Assembly (NCBI RefSeq): GCF_000759955.1
Contig: NZ_JNAL01000005.1
Span: 81,956 to 145,955 of the forward strand
DNA: 64,000 bases
Source of the DNA: Prochlorococcus marinus str. MIT 9201
Lineage (GTDB): Bacteria; Cyanobacteriota; Cyanobacteriia; PCC-6307; Cyanobiaceae
Direction: 5' to 3'
Shown: positions 46,156 through 53,829 of the stretch, one piece after another
Layout: the number at the start of each line of letters is the position of its first letter
Numbering within the stretch: the first letter of the stretch is position 1
Program-made: the position numbers and the translations under genes
Notes under the pieces: generated by a model
Seen by the model: the letters and a program-made list of their open reading frames with translations, nothing else
The model's database searches: none
Told to the model about the DNA's origin: nothing

Positions 46156-47478
46156 ATGGAAAACAGACAAATTAATTTTTTTAAATCAAAAGACTTTAAT
46201 ACCGTTCTTAAGCCATTTAAAAAAGGAACGGTATTAAAAATTGACTCGTTTGATATTAGAGAAAATCAAAAAGAATTAAATATAGGTTTATTTGGTTGGT
46301 ACGCAATTTGTCCCTCAAAAGAATTAAAAAAAAATAAGCTATATTATTTTTCTCTCTATGATGAACCCCTGGTTCTTTATCGAGATGAAAATAAAAACGT
46401 TAGGTGTATTAAAAATATTTGCCCACATAGAGGTGCCTCCTTTTTGGGAGGCACATTATCAGATGGAGTAATAACCTGCCCATATCATGGAGCTAAGTTT
46501 TCATCTGGGGGAAGTTGCCAGAATCTCGACAGAATAACTTGTAGCCACATAGTTGATAATAACTACGATAACTACGCTAAAAGAATTCATTTATCTCAAT
46601 ACAAAACCTCAGAAAAAAATGGATATATTTTTGTACATTTTTCTAAAAAATCTGAGACTGATTTAAATAATATAAGTGAAGATGCACCTATAAGTAACTA
46701 CGAATTATATGAAAATGGGTTTTCACATAATGATTATGTCTTTGAGGAGGTATTAGTTGACTTCAAATGTGATTGGTCAAGGATTATTGAAAATCACCTA
46801 GATATCCTTCATATCTTTTGGGTTCATGGCGATACAATACCTGATAAAGATGTGAATAAAAACGTACTAGTTAGTTTTAACCAGAAAATTAGTATTGATC
46901 CAAAATACGTTGAAAGTATTTATTACTATAAGAATGACCCTACAAAAGAATTTATCCGAATAAAATTCATACCTCCAGGAAGAATATTAATTTACAAAGG
47001 TGATCCTTCATCATCAAGATATTTACAAGTTTTAGATCATATTCCTCTAGGAAATAACAAAGCAAGAGTAATAGTAAGACACTATAGGAAATTTCTACAA
47101 AATAAACTACTTAATAATCTCTTATTATTTAAAGAGACTCAAAGAAAGATTTTTTATAAGATATTCGATGAGGATTATATGATTTTAAAAACACAAACAT
47201 ATAATCATGATATGGGATTTATAAATAAGGATGAAATAAAATTATTGGGAGAGGATAGGATAATAAATTATTTTTGGAAATGGTATAAGAAGTCTGAGGA
47301 TAAAGATGAACCATGGAAAAATATTAACAAAATCCAAAATCTTGATGTTTATGACAAAGTGATTTTGAAATATCCTCCTGAGATAAAGAAGTTAGAAATT
47401 GCAAATAATATAGATATTATTAGAAAAACATTTGTAAGATTTGCTGCTCCTCTTATATTTTTTATCTTAATTATATAA
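46156..47478 (+). CDS. Rieske non-heme iron oxygenase, PaO/CAO-like, membrane-anchored
   Basis: The 440-residue protein has a Rieske [2Fe-2S] domain with CPHRG (about residue 88) and CPYHGAKF (about 108). The mononuclear iron site follows in ENHLDILHIFWVHG (about 213-224), where D-x2-H-x4-H are ligands. A C-terminal helix (FAAPLIFFILII) anchors it. This order is that of pheophorbide a oxygenase, chlorophyllide a oxygenase and Tic55. The substrate is unknown; a tetrapyrrole or pigment is a guess. It heads a tight operon with a 33-residue membrane protein and an ABC ATPase. Confidence 0.88.
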   Translation: MENRQINFFKSKDFNTVLKPFKKGTVLKIDSFDIRENQKELNIGLFGWYAICPSKELKKNKLYYFSLYDEPLVLYRDENKNVRCIKNICPHRGASFLGGTLSDGVITCPYHGAKFSSGGSCQNLDRITCSHIVDNNYDNYAKRIHLSQYKTSEKNGYIFVHFSKKSETDLNNISEDAPISNYELYENGFSHNDYVFEEVLVDFKCDWSRIIENHLDILHIFWVHGDTIPDKDVNKNVLVSFNQKISIDPKYVESIYYYKNDPTKEFIRIKFIPPGRILIYKGDPSSSRYLQVLDHIPLGNNKARVIVRHYRKFLQNKLLNNLLLFKETQRKIFYKIFDEDYMILKTQTYNHDMGFINKDEIKLLGEDRIINYFWKWYKKSEDKDEPWKNINKIQNLDVYDKVILKYPPEIKKLEIANNIDIIRKTFVRFAAPLIFFILII

Positions 47479-47481
47479 TTC

Positions 47482-47583
47482 ATGAAGAAAGTAAATAGAC
47501 CTTCATGGTTGAATTGGCTTTATCTTTTTATATTTATCTTAAGCTCTATTCAGTTAATTATATTTTGGAGTAATAAGTTTTAG
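47482..47583 (+). CDS. 33-residue membrane micro-protein between Rieske and ABC genes
   Basis: ATG at 47482 starts 3 bases after the Rieske stop. The frame has a basic start (KKVNRPSW), one hydrophobic helix (NWLYLFIFILSSIQLIIFW, about 11-29) and the tail SNKF. Its TAG shares one base with the GTG start of the next gene, which makes co-translation likely and supports it as a real gene. It could be a subunit of the oxygenase or of the transporter. No family recognised. Confidence 0.65.
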   Translation: MKKVNRPSWLNWLYLFIFILSSIQLIIFWSNKF

Positions 47584-48371
47584 TGTTTAATAAATTTTGG
47601 TTTGACGCAAAAAATATAAATTGTTTTAAAAATGGCTTTAGAGTAATTAAAGATTTAAATTTAAAGATAGCGTATTCAGAAAATGTAATATTAATTGGAC
47701 CAAATGGTTCAGGTAAATCATCCTTAATTGAAATAATTAATAGAAACATATACCCAGTAGTAGCAAATGAATCGAACCTGAAGATATTTGACAAAGAACT
47801 TATAAATTTATGGGAACTAAGAAAAAAAATAAGTACCGTAAATAATGACATAAAAAACAGAATAAATCCAAATTTACAAGTTTTTGATTTAATTTTAAGT
47901 GGACTATATGGAAGATATTGTTACGTACAAAATAAATCTGAAAGAGATTCATTTAAGGTGAAAAGAATCATGAAGAAAATGAATATATCTAATTTATCTA
48001 AAAAGAATTTTTCCTATTTATCAGATGGCGAAAAACAAATTTGCCTCATTGCAAGGGCATTAATCAAAAAACCGGAAATCTTAATCCTAGATGAACCAAT
48101 TGCAAATTTAGATTATAAATCAAAGTTTTTTGTAGTTGATAAAGTTAATGAATTATCAAAATTAAATATTAAAATTTTATGCGTAACCCATGATATTTCA
48201 ACGATTACAAAAATTTATGACAGAGTCATAATGCTAAAAGATGGCAAAATAATTGCTGATGGAGATCAAAATAAAGTGATAAATAGTGAAAATCTTAATA
48301 AGTTATATGGTATTCAAGTAGAGGTAACTAACAATAATGGAATCTGGAATATAAACAGATTATCTAAATAA
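47583..48371 (+). CDS. ABC transporter ATP-binding protein, no permease nearby
   Basis: The 262-residue ATPase has Walker A GPNGSGKSSLIE (about 39-50), signature LSDGEKQICLIARAL, Walker B ILILDEPIANLDYK and switch His in CVTHDIST. It resembles the iron-chelate/cobalamin and ModF-like branch more than exporters. The start is GTG at 47583, overlapping the 33-residue gene by one base. No membrane or binding protein lies beside it, so its partners are elsewhere or it has another role. It overlaps the zinc-ribbon gene by 8 bases in convergent orientation. Confidence 0.88.
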   Translation: MFNKFWFDAKNINCFKNGFRVIKDLNLKIAYSENVILIGPNGSGKSSLIEIINRNIYPVVANESNLKIFDKELINLWELRKKISTVNNDIKNRINPNLQVFDLILSGLYGRYCYVQNKSERDSFKVKRIMKKMNISNLSKKNFSYLSDGEKQICLIARALIKKPEILILDEPIANLDYKSKFFVVDKVNELSKLNIKILCVTHDISTITKIYDRVIMLKDGKIIADGDQNKVINSENLNKLYGIQVEVTNNNGIWNINRLSK

Positions 48372-48552
48372 TAATTATGAAAATAGCTATCGCAATAGCA
48401 AGAAATACTAATTTTTTACTTTTTAAAAATGAATATGATTTATTTTTAAATGAAGAAGATCCACATTTAGAGCATACAATCTTGCCACCTAAAGATCGAT
48501 CTGAGACGAATGAAGAACTTCCACAATTAATACAAACTCTATTTACGCTCAT
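48364..48552 (-). CDS. Zinc-ribbon protein with C-terminal membrane helix
   Basis: The 62-residue protein has two Cys pairs in RVCINCGSS (about residues 7-10) and IVCSKCGSS (about 26-29), which form a zinc ribbon, and a C-terminal helix (LVFLAIAIAIFIIII). It is tail-anchored with the ribbon in the cytosol. It starts at ATG 48552 and ends inside the 3' end of the convergent ABC ATPase gene. Function unknown. Confidence 0.7.
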   Translation of the reverse strand: MSVNRVCINCGSSSFVSDRSLGGKIVCSKCGSSSFKNKSYSFLKSKKLVFLAIAIAIFIIII

Positions 48553-48631
48553 CTAAATTAAAAATTTCAACATTTCTATTTAAATTATATTCATAAAAAA
48601 CTATGTAAAGAAAAACTTCAAATTTTATGAT

Positions 48632-48695
48632 GATAATGAGAATCTATTGCAATAACAGTTTCTATATTGCATAATTGATAATAATTCTCATTATC
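48632..48695. promoter_or_regulatory. Promoter of CRP-family gene flanked by two Fur-like boxes
   Basis: GATAATGAGAATCTATTGC (48632-48650) matches the Fur consensus GATAATGATAATCATTATC at 16 of 19 bases. GATAATAATTCTCATTATC (48677-48695), read on the minus strand as GATAATGAGAATTATTATC, matches at 17 of 19. Between them TTGCAA (48647-48652) and CATAAT (48670-48675) with 17-base spacing form a promoter. The two boxes cover the -35 and the predicted start site, so repression by Fur with iron is strongly suggested. Confidence 0.78.
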
Positions 48696-48707
48696 AAATT
48701 TAAATTA

Positions 48708-49295
48708 ATGAATTTCCATACTTATGGAGAATCTCCGACAAAGACAGTAAGGATAATAACTGGACAATCCGTTTTAATAGACCCTTCGTCAAGACCAAAA
48801 GGTACATGCCTAGAAGTTGAAAGTGGAATTGCTAGAGTTTACTGCCCATGTGAAGAAACAGAAGGGATGACACTTGCATTTTTACAATCAGGTGACCAAT
48901 TAAGAACGGACCTTCTATGTAGTGAAGGTGTCTGTGTTGAAGCTTTAACAGATTTATCTTTTCATAGCAATGTAAATATTGATGAGAATATTGGTTTCGA
49001 TGCAGTAAACGAATGGACATTGCAACTTCTTAGGATTAGACACTTAGGAAATGCAGAGCAGAGATTGCAAGCGTTGTTTTCAATACTAGTAAACCGTTTA
49101 GGCAGAAGATGTGGTCAATGGTGCGAATTACCTTTTAGGTTAACTCACGAGAGGATTGGTGAGTTAATTGGTTCTACTCGTGTAACATCAACAAGATTAA
49201 TTTCTAAATTAAGATCATCTGAGTTACTAATAGCTCCTATTGGTACCCAAACAGTCAGTGTTGCGCCTTCATTTATTGAAACATCTCCGCTATAA
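48708..49295 (+). CDS. CRP/FNR-family transcriptional regulator
   Basis: The 195-residue protein has a degenerate N-terminal beta-roll (about 15-90) lacking the cAMP-binding signature, a long dimer helix, and a C-terminal winged helix with LTHERIGELIGSTRVTST (about 144-161) as the DNA-recognition motif. Four Cys lie in the N-terminal half (VYCPCEE and LLCSEGVC), a possible metal or redox site. I chose ATG at 48708; a TTG at 48675 would lie inside a Fur-like box. Iron-dependent control and its place beside ferritin suggest an iron-response regulator. It is not NtcA. Confidence 0.85.
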   Translation: MNFHTYGESPTKTVRIITGQSVLIDPSSRPKGTCLEVESGIARVYCPCEETEGMTLAFLQSGDQLRTDLLCSEGVCVEALTDLSFHSNVNIDENIGFDAVNEWTLQLLRIRHLGNAEQRLQALFSILVNRLGRRCGQWCELPFRLTHERIGELIGSTRVTSTRLISKLRSSELLIAPIGTQTVSVAPSFIETSPL

Positions 49296-49299
49296 AGAT

Positions 49300-49590
49300 A
49301 TGAAGGAATCACAATCACTTACTAACAACTTGTTAATGGAAGTTGATTTCTTGTCTAATAGACTCAGAAATATAAGGCAATCGTTTAAAACTACTAACAA
49401 TAAAGCATTGAAAGAAAGATTATTTTCTGAAAATAAAAATATTTTTAAAAGAGTTAATGAGATTTACAAAATAGCTGAGCTCTTAAATAAAAAAAATAAT
49501 GAGAAAATCAACTTTTCTAATTTACTTGTTGAAATTACCGAAAGGACATTGAATGAAAATAAATTCGAAAGAAATTTATTTTTTCTTTAA
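49300..49590 (+). CDS. Helical hypothetical protein in operon with the CRP-family gene
   Basis: The 96-residue protein starts at ATG 49300, 4 bases after the regulator stop. It is wholly helical and charged: NLLMEVDFLSNRLRNIRQ, then FKRVNEIYKIAELLNKKN and LLVEITERTLNENKF (cores VDFLSNRLRNIR, IYKIAELL). It has no Cys or membrane segment. The tight spacing makes it co-regulated with the regulator by iron. It ends 15 bases inside the convergent ferritin gene. It may be a partner of the regulator, which is a guess. Confidence 0.7.
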   Translation: MKESQSLTNNLLMEVDFLSNRLRNIRQSFKTTNNKALKERLFSENKNIFKRVNEIYKIAELLNKKNNEKINFSNLLVEITERTLNENKFERNLFFL

Positions 49591-50130
49591 TTCACTATCA
49601 ATCAATAATATTGCTGAAGGTTGATTAGACGCAAACTTAACTTTGCCAAGTATGTTTGCAAATTCATCCTCTGATTTGGTTTGAGCTTCTACAATTGGGT
49701 CTAAAAAAACGTTAGTTCTTGTATCTGAAATTCTTTCTGAAATAGAATAAAGTTGTTGTAGGGAAGAAGTTAAGTCAGCCTCCATGTTGAAAGAATAAGA
49801 AATTAAATCCTCAATTGAATCCCATGTTTGAATAGGTGCGGGAAGTTCATCTAACTTAACGCTTTGTCCTCTTGCTATTAAGTAATCTGCAAATTTTTGA
49901 GCATGTTCCATTTCACCTTTTGATTCACTTAGAAAATGAGAGGCAAAACCGTTTAAATCCCTCTCTTGAAACCAGAGGTATATAGAAAAATATTGAATAT
50001 TGGCATATCTTTCCATTGTTAAATGTTCAAAAATATTATCCAATAAACTATTGTCCATTGGCTGTGCAACAGCTCTTCCAGATGGGCCATAATTAATTAA
50101 TTTCTTAATATTTAGATTATTTTCATTCAT
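49576..50130 (-). CDS. ftn: Ferritin
   Basis: Ferritin oxidises Fe(II) and stores it as a mineral in a 24-subunit cage. The 184-residue protein is a four-helix bundle: MERYANIQYFSIYLWFQE carries helix A, SESKGEMEHAQKFADYL carries the Glu/Glu-x2-His iron ligands of helix B, and FNMEADLTSSLQQLYSI carries helix C with its Glu. ATG at 50130. A Fur-like box lies 84 bases upstream. It faces the CRP-family operon with a 15-base overlap. Confidence 0.94.
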   Translation of the reverse strand: MNENNLNIKKLINYGPSGRAVAQPMDNSLLDNIFEHLTMERYANIQYFSIYLWFQERDLNGFASHFLSESKGEMEHAQKFADYLIARGQSVKLDELPAPIQTWDSIEDLISYSFNMEADLTSSLQQLYSISERISDTRTNVFLDPIVEAQTKSEDEFANILGKVKFASNQPSAILLIDSELKKK

Positions 50131-50213
50131 AGTTCAAAGGAAACTAAACAAATAATACAACATTTTGTATAAATTAGTAATTAATTAATACTTTAATTTA
50201 AATTAAATAATAT

Positions 50214-50232
50214 GATAATGAAAATCAATCGC
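50214..50232. promoter_or_regulatory. Fur-like box between ferritin and the Cys-rich peptide gene
   Basis: GATAATGAAAATCAATCGC matches 15 of 19 bases of the Fur consensus. It overlaps a TATGAT -10 (50211-50216) for the plus-strand peptide gene at 50243 and lies 84 bases upstream of the ferritin ATG on the other strand. Either or both genes could be iron-regulated. Confidence 0.6.
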
Positions 50233-50242
50233 AATACTATAA

Positions 50243-50365
50243 ATGAATCTAGAATACAGTTTTTATGAACTGCTATTAACTAATAAAATATATAAAAATA
50301 AAAAAAAGAAATGTAAAAAGAAAAAATGCTCTAATTGGAAGGGAAGGAAGTGTAATTGTCTATAA
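50243..50365 (+). CDS. Cys- and Lys-rich 40-residue peptide, probably iron-regulated
   Basis: ATG at 50243 lies 11 bases after a Fur-like box. The frame reads NLEYSFYELLLTNKIYKN, then a very basic Cys-rich end (KKKKCKKKKC, NWKGRKCNC). Four Cys occur within the last 17 residues and about 14 Lys overall. The length is too short for standard gene finding. A metal-binding or nucleic-acid-binding role is possible but unproven. It is convergent with the Fe ABC ATPase gene, 7 bases away. Confidence 0.6.
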   Translation: MNLEYSFYELLLTNKIYKNKKKKCKKKKCSNWKGRKCNCL

Positions 50366-50372
50366 AAAAAAT

Positions 50373-51431
50373 CTATATATACACCTTATATGCACCAGGA
50401 AATAAGAAATAATAACTATTTTTATTAATAGAAAGAGAACATTTATCACCATTATTTAGAAGATTATTAATATCAGTTCTTACTTTTAATATGTTTCCAT
50501 TAATAGTTACTTTATATATAAGAAATTCTCCAAGAAATTCTTTGGACATAACAACTGCAGCACCATATTCTGATCTTTGAATTGAAATAAATTTAGGCGA
50601 AATTGACATACTTTTGATGTTTGTATTTTTCAAAAGCCCTGAACTATTTATTTCACCTAAACAAGAAATATATGAATTACCATTTTTTTTGAGATTAATA
50701 ATATTATTACCCAAAATAAAACTACTAACAAATATGGACTTCGGATTATTTAGGATGTTAATTGGTGTATCAATTTGATGAATTTTCCCTTCATTCATAA
50801 CGGCAACTTTATCGCAAATTGACATAGCTTCTTCCGGATCATGAGTAACCATCAATCCACTTGCATTAAAGCTTTTTAAGATATTAGGGAGTTCACTTCT
50901 CAATTTTAGTTTGACATGCATATCAAGACTACAAAAAGGTTCATCTAATAACATAAAATTTGTACCTGGCGCAAGTGCTCTCGCAATTGCTAGTCTTTGT
51001 TTCTGGCCTCCAGACAATTCATGTGGGTACCTTCTAACAAAACTATCAAGACCAACAACATTTAGTAAATAATCAACTCTAGATCTATCTTTTTTGTTTC
51101 TCAAACCAAACATTACATTTTCCAAAACATTTAAGTGAGGGAAAAGTGCATAGTCTTGAAAAACCATTCCAATATTTCTTTTCTCAGGGCTAAGAATTTT
51201 TTTTCTACTTGAAATTTCCTTATCATTTAGAGAAATAGTCCCTTTAGAGGGATATTCAAACCCTGCGATTAATCTTAAAAGAGTAGTTTTTCCGCAACCA
51301 GAAGGACCAAGCAACCCTAACAATTCGCCATTTTCAATCTTCAGATTAATTTTGTTTAATATCCAATTTGAATAATCTCGCTTATCATATTTATGATGCA
51401 GATCATCAATTATTAATGCATCATTTTTCAC
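50373..51431 (-). CDS. Fe(III)-type ABC transporter ATPase (FutC/FbpC-like)
   Basis: The 352-residue protein has the ATPase domain (Walker A GPSGCGKTTLLRL at about residues 39-51; signature LSGGQKQRLAIARAL; Walker B MLLDEPFCSLD; switch MVTHDPEEAM) and a C-terminal TOBE-like regulatory domain of about 110 residues. It is closest to the ferric-iron and polyamine/spermidine branch. Next to ferritin and Fur-like boxes, iron uptake is the best reading. The permease (futB) and binding protein (futA) are not in the window. The start is GTG at 51431. Confidence 0.85.
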   Translation of the reverse strand: MKNDALIIDDLHHKYDKRDYSNWILNKINLKIENGELLGLLGPSGCGKTTLLRLIAGFEYPSKGTISLNDKEISSRKKILSPEKRNIGMVFQDYALFPHLNVLENVMFGLRNKKDRSRVDYLLNVVGLDSFVRRYPHELSGGQKQRLAIARALAPGTNFMLLDEPFCSLDMHVKLKLRSELPNILKSFNASGLMVTHDPEEAMSICDKVAVMNEGKIHQIDTPINILNNPKSIFVSSFILGNNIINLKKNGNSYISCLGEINSSGLLKNTNIKSMSISPKFISIQRSEYGAAVVMSKEFLGEFLIYKVTINGNILKVRTDINNLLNNGDKCSLSINKNSYYFLFPGAYKVYI

Positions 51432-51490
51432 TAGATTCTTCTTATTTAAGTTTATTAAATTAGCAGAAAATATTAGCCTAAAATACCTCC

Positions 51491-51506
51491 TGTATAATTT
51501 TATACA
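51491..51506. promoter_or_regulatory. Perfect palindrome in the nth / Fe-ATPase divergent gap
   Basis: TGTATAATTTTATACA is two 7-base arms around TT. It contains TATAAT (51493-51498), a good -10 for nth (ATG at 51527). Its overlap with a promoter makes it a candidate operator, though AT-rich palindromes arise easily by chance. No regulator is assigned. Confidence 0.35.
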
Positions 51507-51526
51507 CCAATCTATTATTAAATTTA

Positions 51527-52180
51527 ATGAGAAAGTCTGAAAGAGCGGAAATAATACGTAGGGAACTCAAAAAGCTATATCCATCGCCTCCGATACCCCT
51601 TGATCATACAAATGCATATACACTTCTAGTTGCCGTTGTTTTAAGTGCTCAATCAACAGATAAGAAAGTCAATGAATTAACAAAAAGCTTATTTAAGGTT
51701 GCAGATAATCCAGAAAAGATGATGAAGCTAGGTATTAAAGGCATTTACGAATACATAAAATTTTTAGGCCTATCTAATCAAAAATCAAAGAACATCTATA
51801 ACTTATCTAAACTATTGATTGAGAAGCATAATGGTATCGTCCCAGATTCTTTTGAGAAGCTTGAATCCCTTCCAGGGGTAGGTCATAAAACAGCATCCGT
51901 TGTAATGTCACAAGTTTTTCAAATCCCCTCATTCCCAGTTGATACTCACATACACAGGTTGTCTCAAAGATGGGGTCTATCAAATGGAGATAGCGTAGTT
52001 CAAACAGAAAAAGACCTAAAAAGAATATTTCCTGTTAATGATTGGAATAACTTACATTTGCAAATAATCTTTTATGGCAGAGAATACTGCACGGCAAGAG
52101 GCTGTGATGGAACAAAATGTTACTTATGTCGTACTCTTTACCCCAAAAGAAAAAAGAAATTTATATGTAAAAAACCTTAG
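51527..52180 (+). CDS. nth: Endonuclease III (DNA glycosylase/AP lyase)
   Basis: Nth removes oxidised pyrimidines from DNA and nicks the abasic site. The 217-residue protein has the helix-hairpin-helix LESLPGVGHKTASVV (about 106-120) with catalytic Lys, and VDTHIHRLSQRWGL with catalytic Asp. A C-terminal Cys cluster (YCTARGCDGTKCYLC) binds a [4Fe-4S] cluster, with spacing different from the E. coli C-x6-C-x2-C-x5-C pattern. ATG at 51527. Confidence 0.96.
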   Translation: MRKSERAEIIRRELKKLYPSPPIPLDHTNAYTLLVAVVLSAQSTDKKVNELTKSLFKVADNPEKMMKLGIKGIYEYIKFLGLSNQKSKNIYNLSKLLIEKHNGIVPDSFEKLESLPGVGHKTASVVMSQVFQIPSFPVDTHIHRLSQRWGLSNGDSVVQTEKDLKRIFPVNDWNNLHLQIIFYGREYCTARGCDGTKCYLCRTLYPKRKKKFICKKP

Positions 52181-52215
52181 AGAATTAATATAATGATAGA
52201 GTTAGTTTTTAAATC

Positions 52216-52875
52216 ATGAAAATAGCAATTACTGGTGCATCGGGGAAAACAGGTTATAGAATTTCTGAAGAGGCAGTTAAGAGAGGATATAAAGTTAGGC
52301 AAATTATTAGAAAAAATTCAAAAGTTTCAGAAGATCTAGAAAGTTTAGAAACAATTAGAGTTTCATTAGATAATAAAAAAGAACTTGATAAAGCTTTTAA
52401 TGATATTGATGCTTTGGTAATTGCTACTGGTGCGAGAGCATCATTAGATTTAACAGGTCCTGCAAAGGTTGATGCATTAGGGGTATACAGACAATTAGAG
52501 AGTTGCAAAAGAGTTGGTATTAAGAGAATTATTCTAGTCAGTTCTCTTTGTAGTGGAAAGTTATTTCACCCATTAAACTTGTTTGGTTTAATTCTTATTT
52601 GGAAGAAAATAGGCGAAAATTTTCTACGAAATTCAAATTTCGAATGGACTATTATTAGACCTGGGGGATTAAAGGAAAATGAGGATATTAAATCAGAAAA
52701 TATAAATTATTCAAAGGAAGATACTCAAATTAATGGATCAATACCAAGAAGATTAGTAGCACAATGTTGTATTGATTCTTTAAAAAACAAAGAATCCATA
52801 AATAAATTAATCGAAGTAACAAGTTCGAAAGAAAATAAAAAGATATCTTTTAAAAAAGCTATGCAAATGATTTAA
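52216..52875 (+). CDS. Atypical SDR / NAD(P)-binding protein
   Basis: The 219-residue protein has an N-terminal Rossmann motif GASGKTGYRISEEAV, then ALVIATGAR and the ILVSSLCS strand, without a typical SDR Tyr-x3-Lys pair. This places it in the NmrA/atypical SDR group, which in cyanobacteria includes proteins related to divinyl reductase and photosystem biogenesis factors. No substrate can be given. ATG at 52216, 35 bases after nth. A 62-residue gene follows. Confidence 0.85.
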   Translation: MKIAITGASGKTGYRISEEAVKRGYKVRQIIRKNSKVSEDLESLETIRVSLDNKKELDKAFNDIDALVIATGARASLDLTGPAKVDALGVYRQLESCKRVGIKRIILVSSLCSGKLFHPLNLFGLILIWKKIGENFLRNSNFEWTIIRPGGLKENEDIKSENINYSKEDTQINGSIPRRLVAQCCIDSLKNKESINKLIEVTSSKENKKISFKKAMQMI

Positions 52876-52901
52876 AAGGTGTAAATATATAAAATAAAAC
52901 A

Positions 52902-53090
52902 ATGAAAATAAACCCAAAAATTGATGCATTACAATTAATGCTTACTGACTTAAGAACTAGAAATGAGCCAATAAGACATAAAGCTGCATTTAAAGGCTGT
53001 CAACCAGAATTTCAAAGTCTTGTATCAAGGTTAATAAAGCAGTTAGAGGAAGAATTAGTTGCTGAAAAACTTACTAATCGCGATAGTTAA
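52902..53090 (+). CDS. Small conserved-type hypothetical protein
   Basis: The 62-residue protein starts at ATG 52902 and reads KIDALQLMLTDLRTRNEPI, then RHKAAFKGCQPEFQSLVSRL and QLEEELVAEKL. It is helical and soluble. It follows the SDR gene by 26 bases and is convergent with the PPC-glutaredoxin gene. Its composition is well balanced, which favours a true gene. Function unknown. Confidence 0.75.
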   Translation: MKINPKIDALQLMLTDLRTRNEPIRHKAAFKGCQPEFQSLVSRLIKQLEEELVAEKLTNRDS

Positions 53091-53100
53091 AAAATTTAGA

Positions 53101-53712
53101 TTACTTAAATGAAATTAAGTTATCGAATTTTGCTTGTTCTGAAAGTTCATCATATCCTCCAAAAAATTTATTATCCAAAAATATTTGAGGAAAAGTATTA
53201 TGGCTACTTTGAGCCATTATTTTTTGAAAGCTCTCATCATTATCTATTAAATTAACTTCATGAGGGATAGATAGAGAATTAAGCAACCTAATTGCTCTTT
53301 TAGACCAAGGACAATCTTTCAAAATATACGCTTTTACACGTGATTCATTTTTTGATAAATCATTACTTGAGATATTAATAATTTTTTGTTCAAAAGAAAA
53401 CAATAATATATCAGTTCCTTTTTTTACAATACATCCCTCTTCAAGATGCCCGCCAAAGACATTACAGCCCTCATCTGCAAAACTCAAATGTAAATGAACA
53501 TCACCTTTATTAAAATGACCATTTAAAGAAACTATCTCTAAATTTCCCTCAAATTTATTTATCTCTTGATTTCCTGGGCATTGAATACAAACTGTTCTAA
53601 GATTACCAACCACTCCAGAAACATACCCGTATAAATTATTCGATAAAGAATATTCTTTAATTGAATTTATCAAATCAGATTCTGGAGATAGCTTTAGGCT
53701 ATGTGGCTGCAT
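53101..53712 (-). CDS. PPC (DUF296) domain fused to a glutaredoxin domain
   Basis: Residues about 1-115 match the PPC/DUF296 fold: GYVSGVVGNLRTVCIQCPG and GDVHLHLSFADEGCNVFGGHL (cores GYVSGVVGNL, HLHLSFADEG, FGGHL). Residues about 126-203 form a glutaredoxin with active site CPWS at about 134-137, the cis-Pro in NTFPQIFLDNKFFGGYDEL and the end of the fold. The CPxS site predicts a monothiol or atypical glutaredoxin. PPC domains occur in plant AT-hook proteins and alone in bacteria. The pair suggests redox-linked signalling, which is inference. Confidence 0.85.
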   Translation of the reverse strand: MQPHSLKLSPESDLINSIKEYSLSNNLYGYVSGVVGNLRTVCIQCPGNQEINKFEGNLEIVSLNGHFNKGDVHLHLSFADEGCNVFGGHLEEGCIVKKGTDILLFSFEQKIINISSNDLSKNESRVKAYILKDCPWSKRAIRLLNSLSIPHEVNLIDNDESFQKIMAQSSHNTFPQIFLDNKFFGGYDELSEQAKFDNLISFK

Positions 53713-53829
53713 AAGATATAGTTAATAATTTTGTAATATAAAACATCATCAATCATAAAGAGAAGTTGAGTTTATAATCTTTATGATTCAGATTTAAATT
53801 GAATTTTAGAATCAAGCATTAAAAACCAT

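Noticed and set aside
46156..47478. Assigning the Rieske protein as chlorophyllide a oxygenase
   Set aside because: The motifs are shared by the whole PaO/CAO/Tic55 group and give no substrate; a function name would be a guess.
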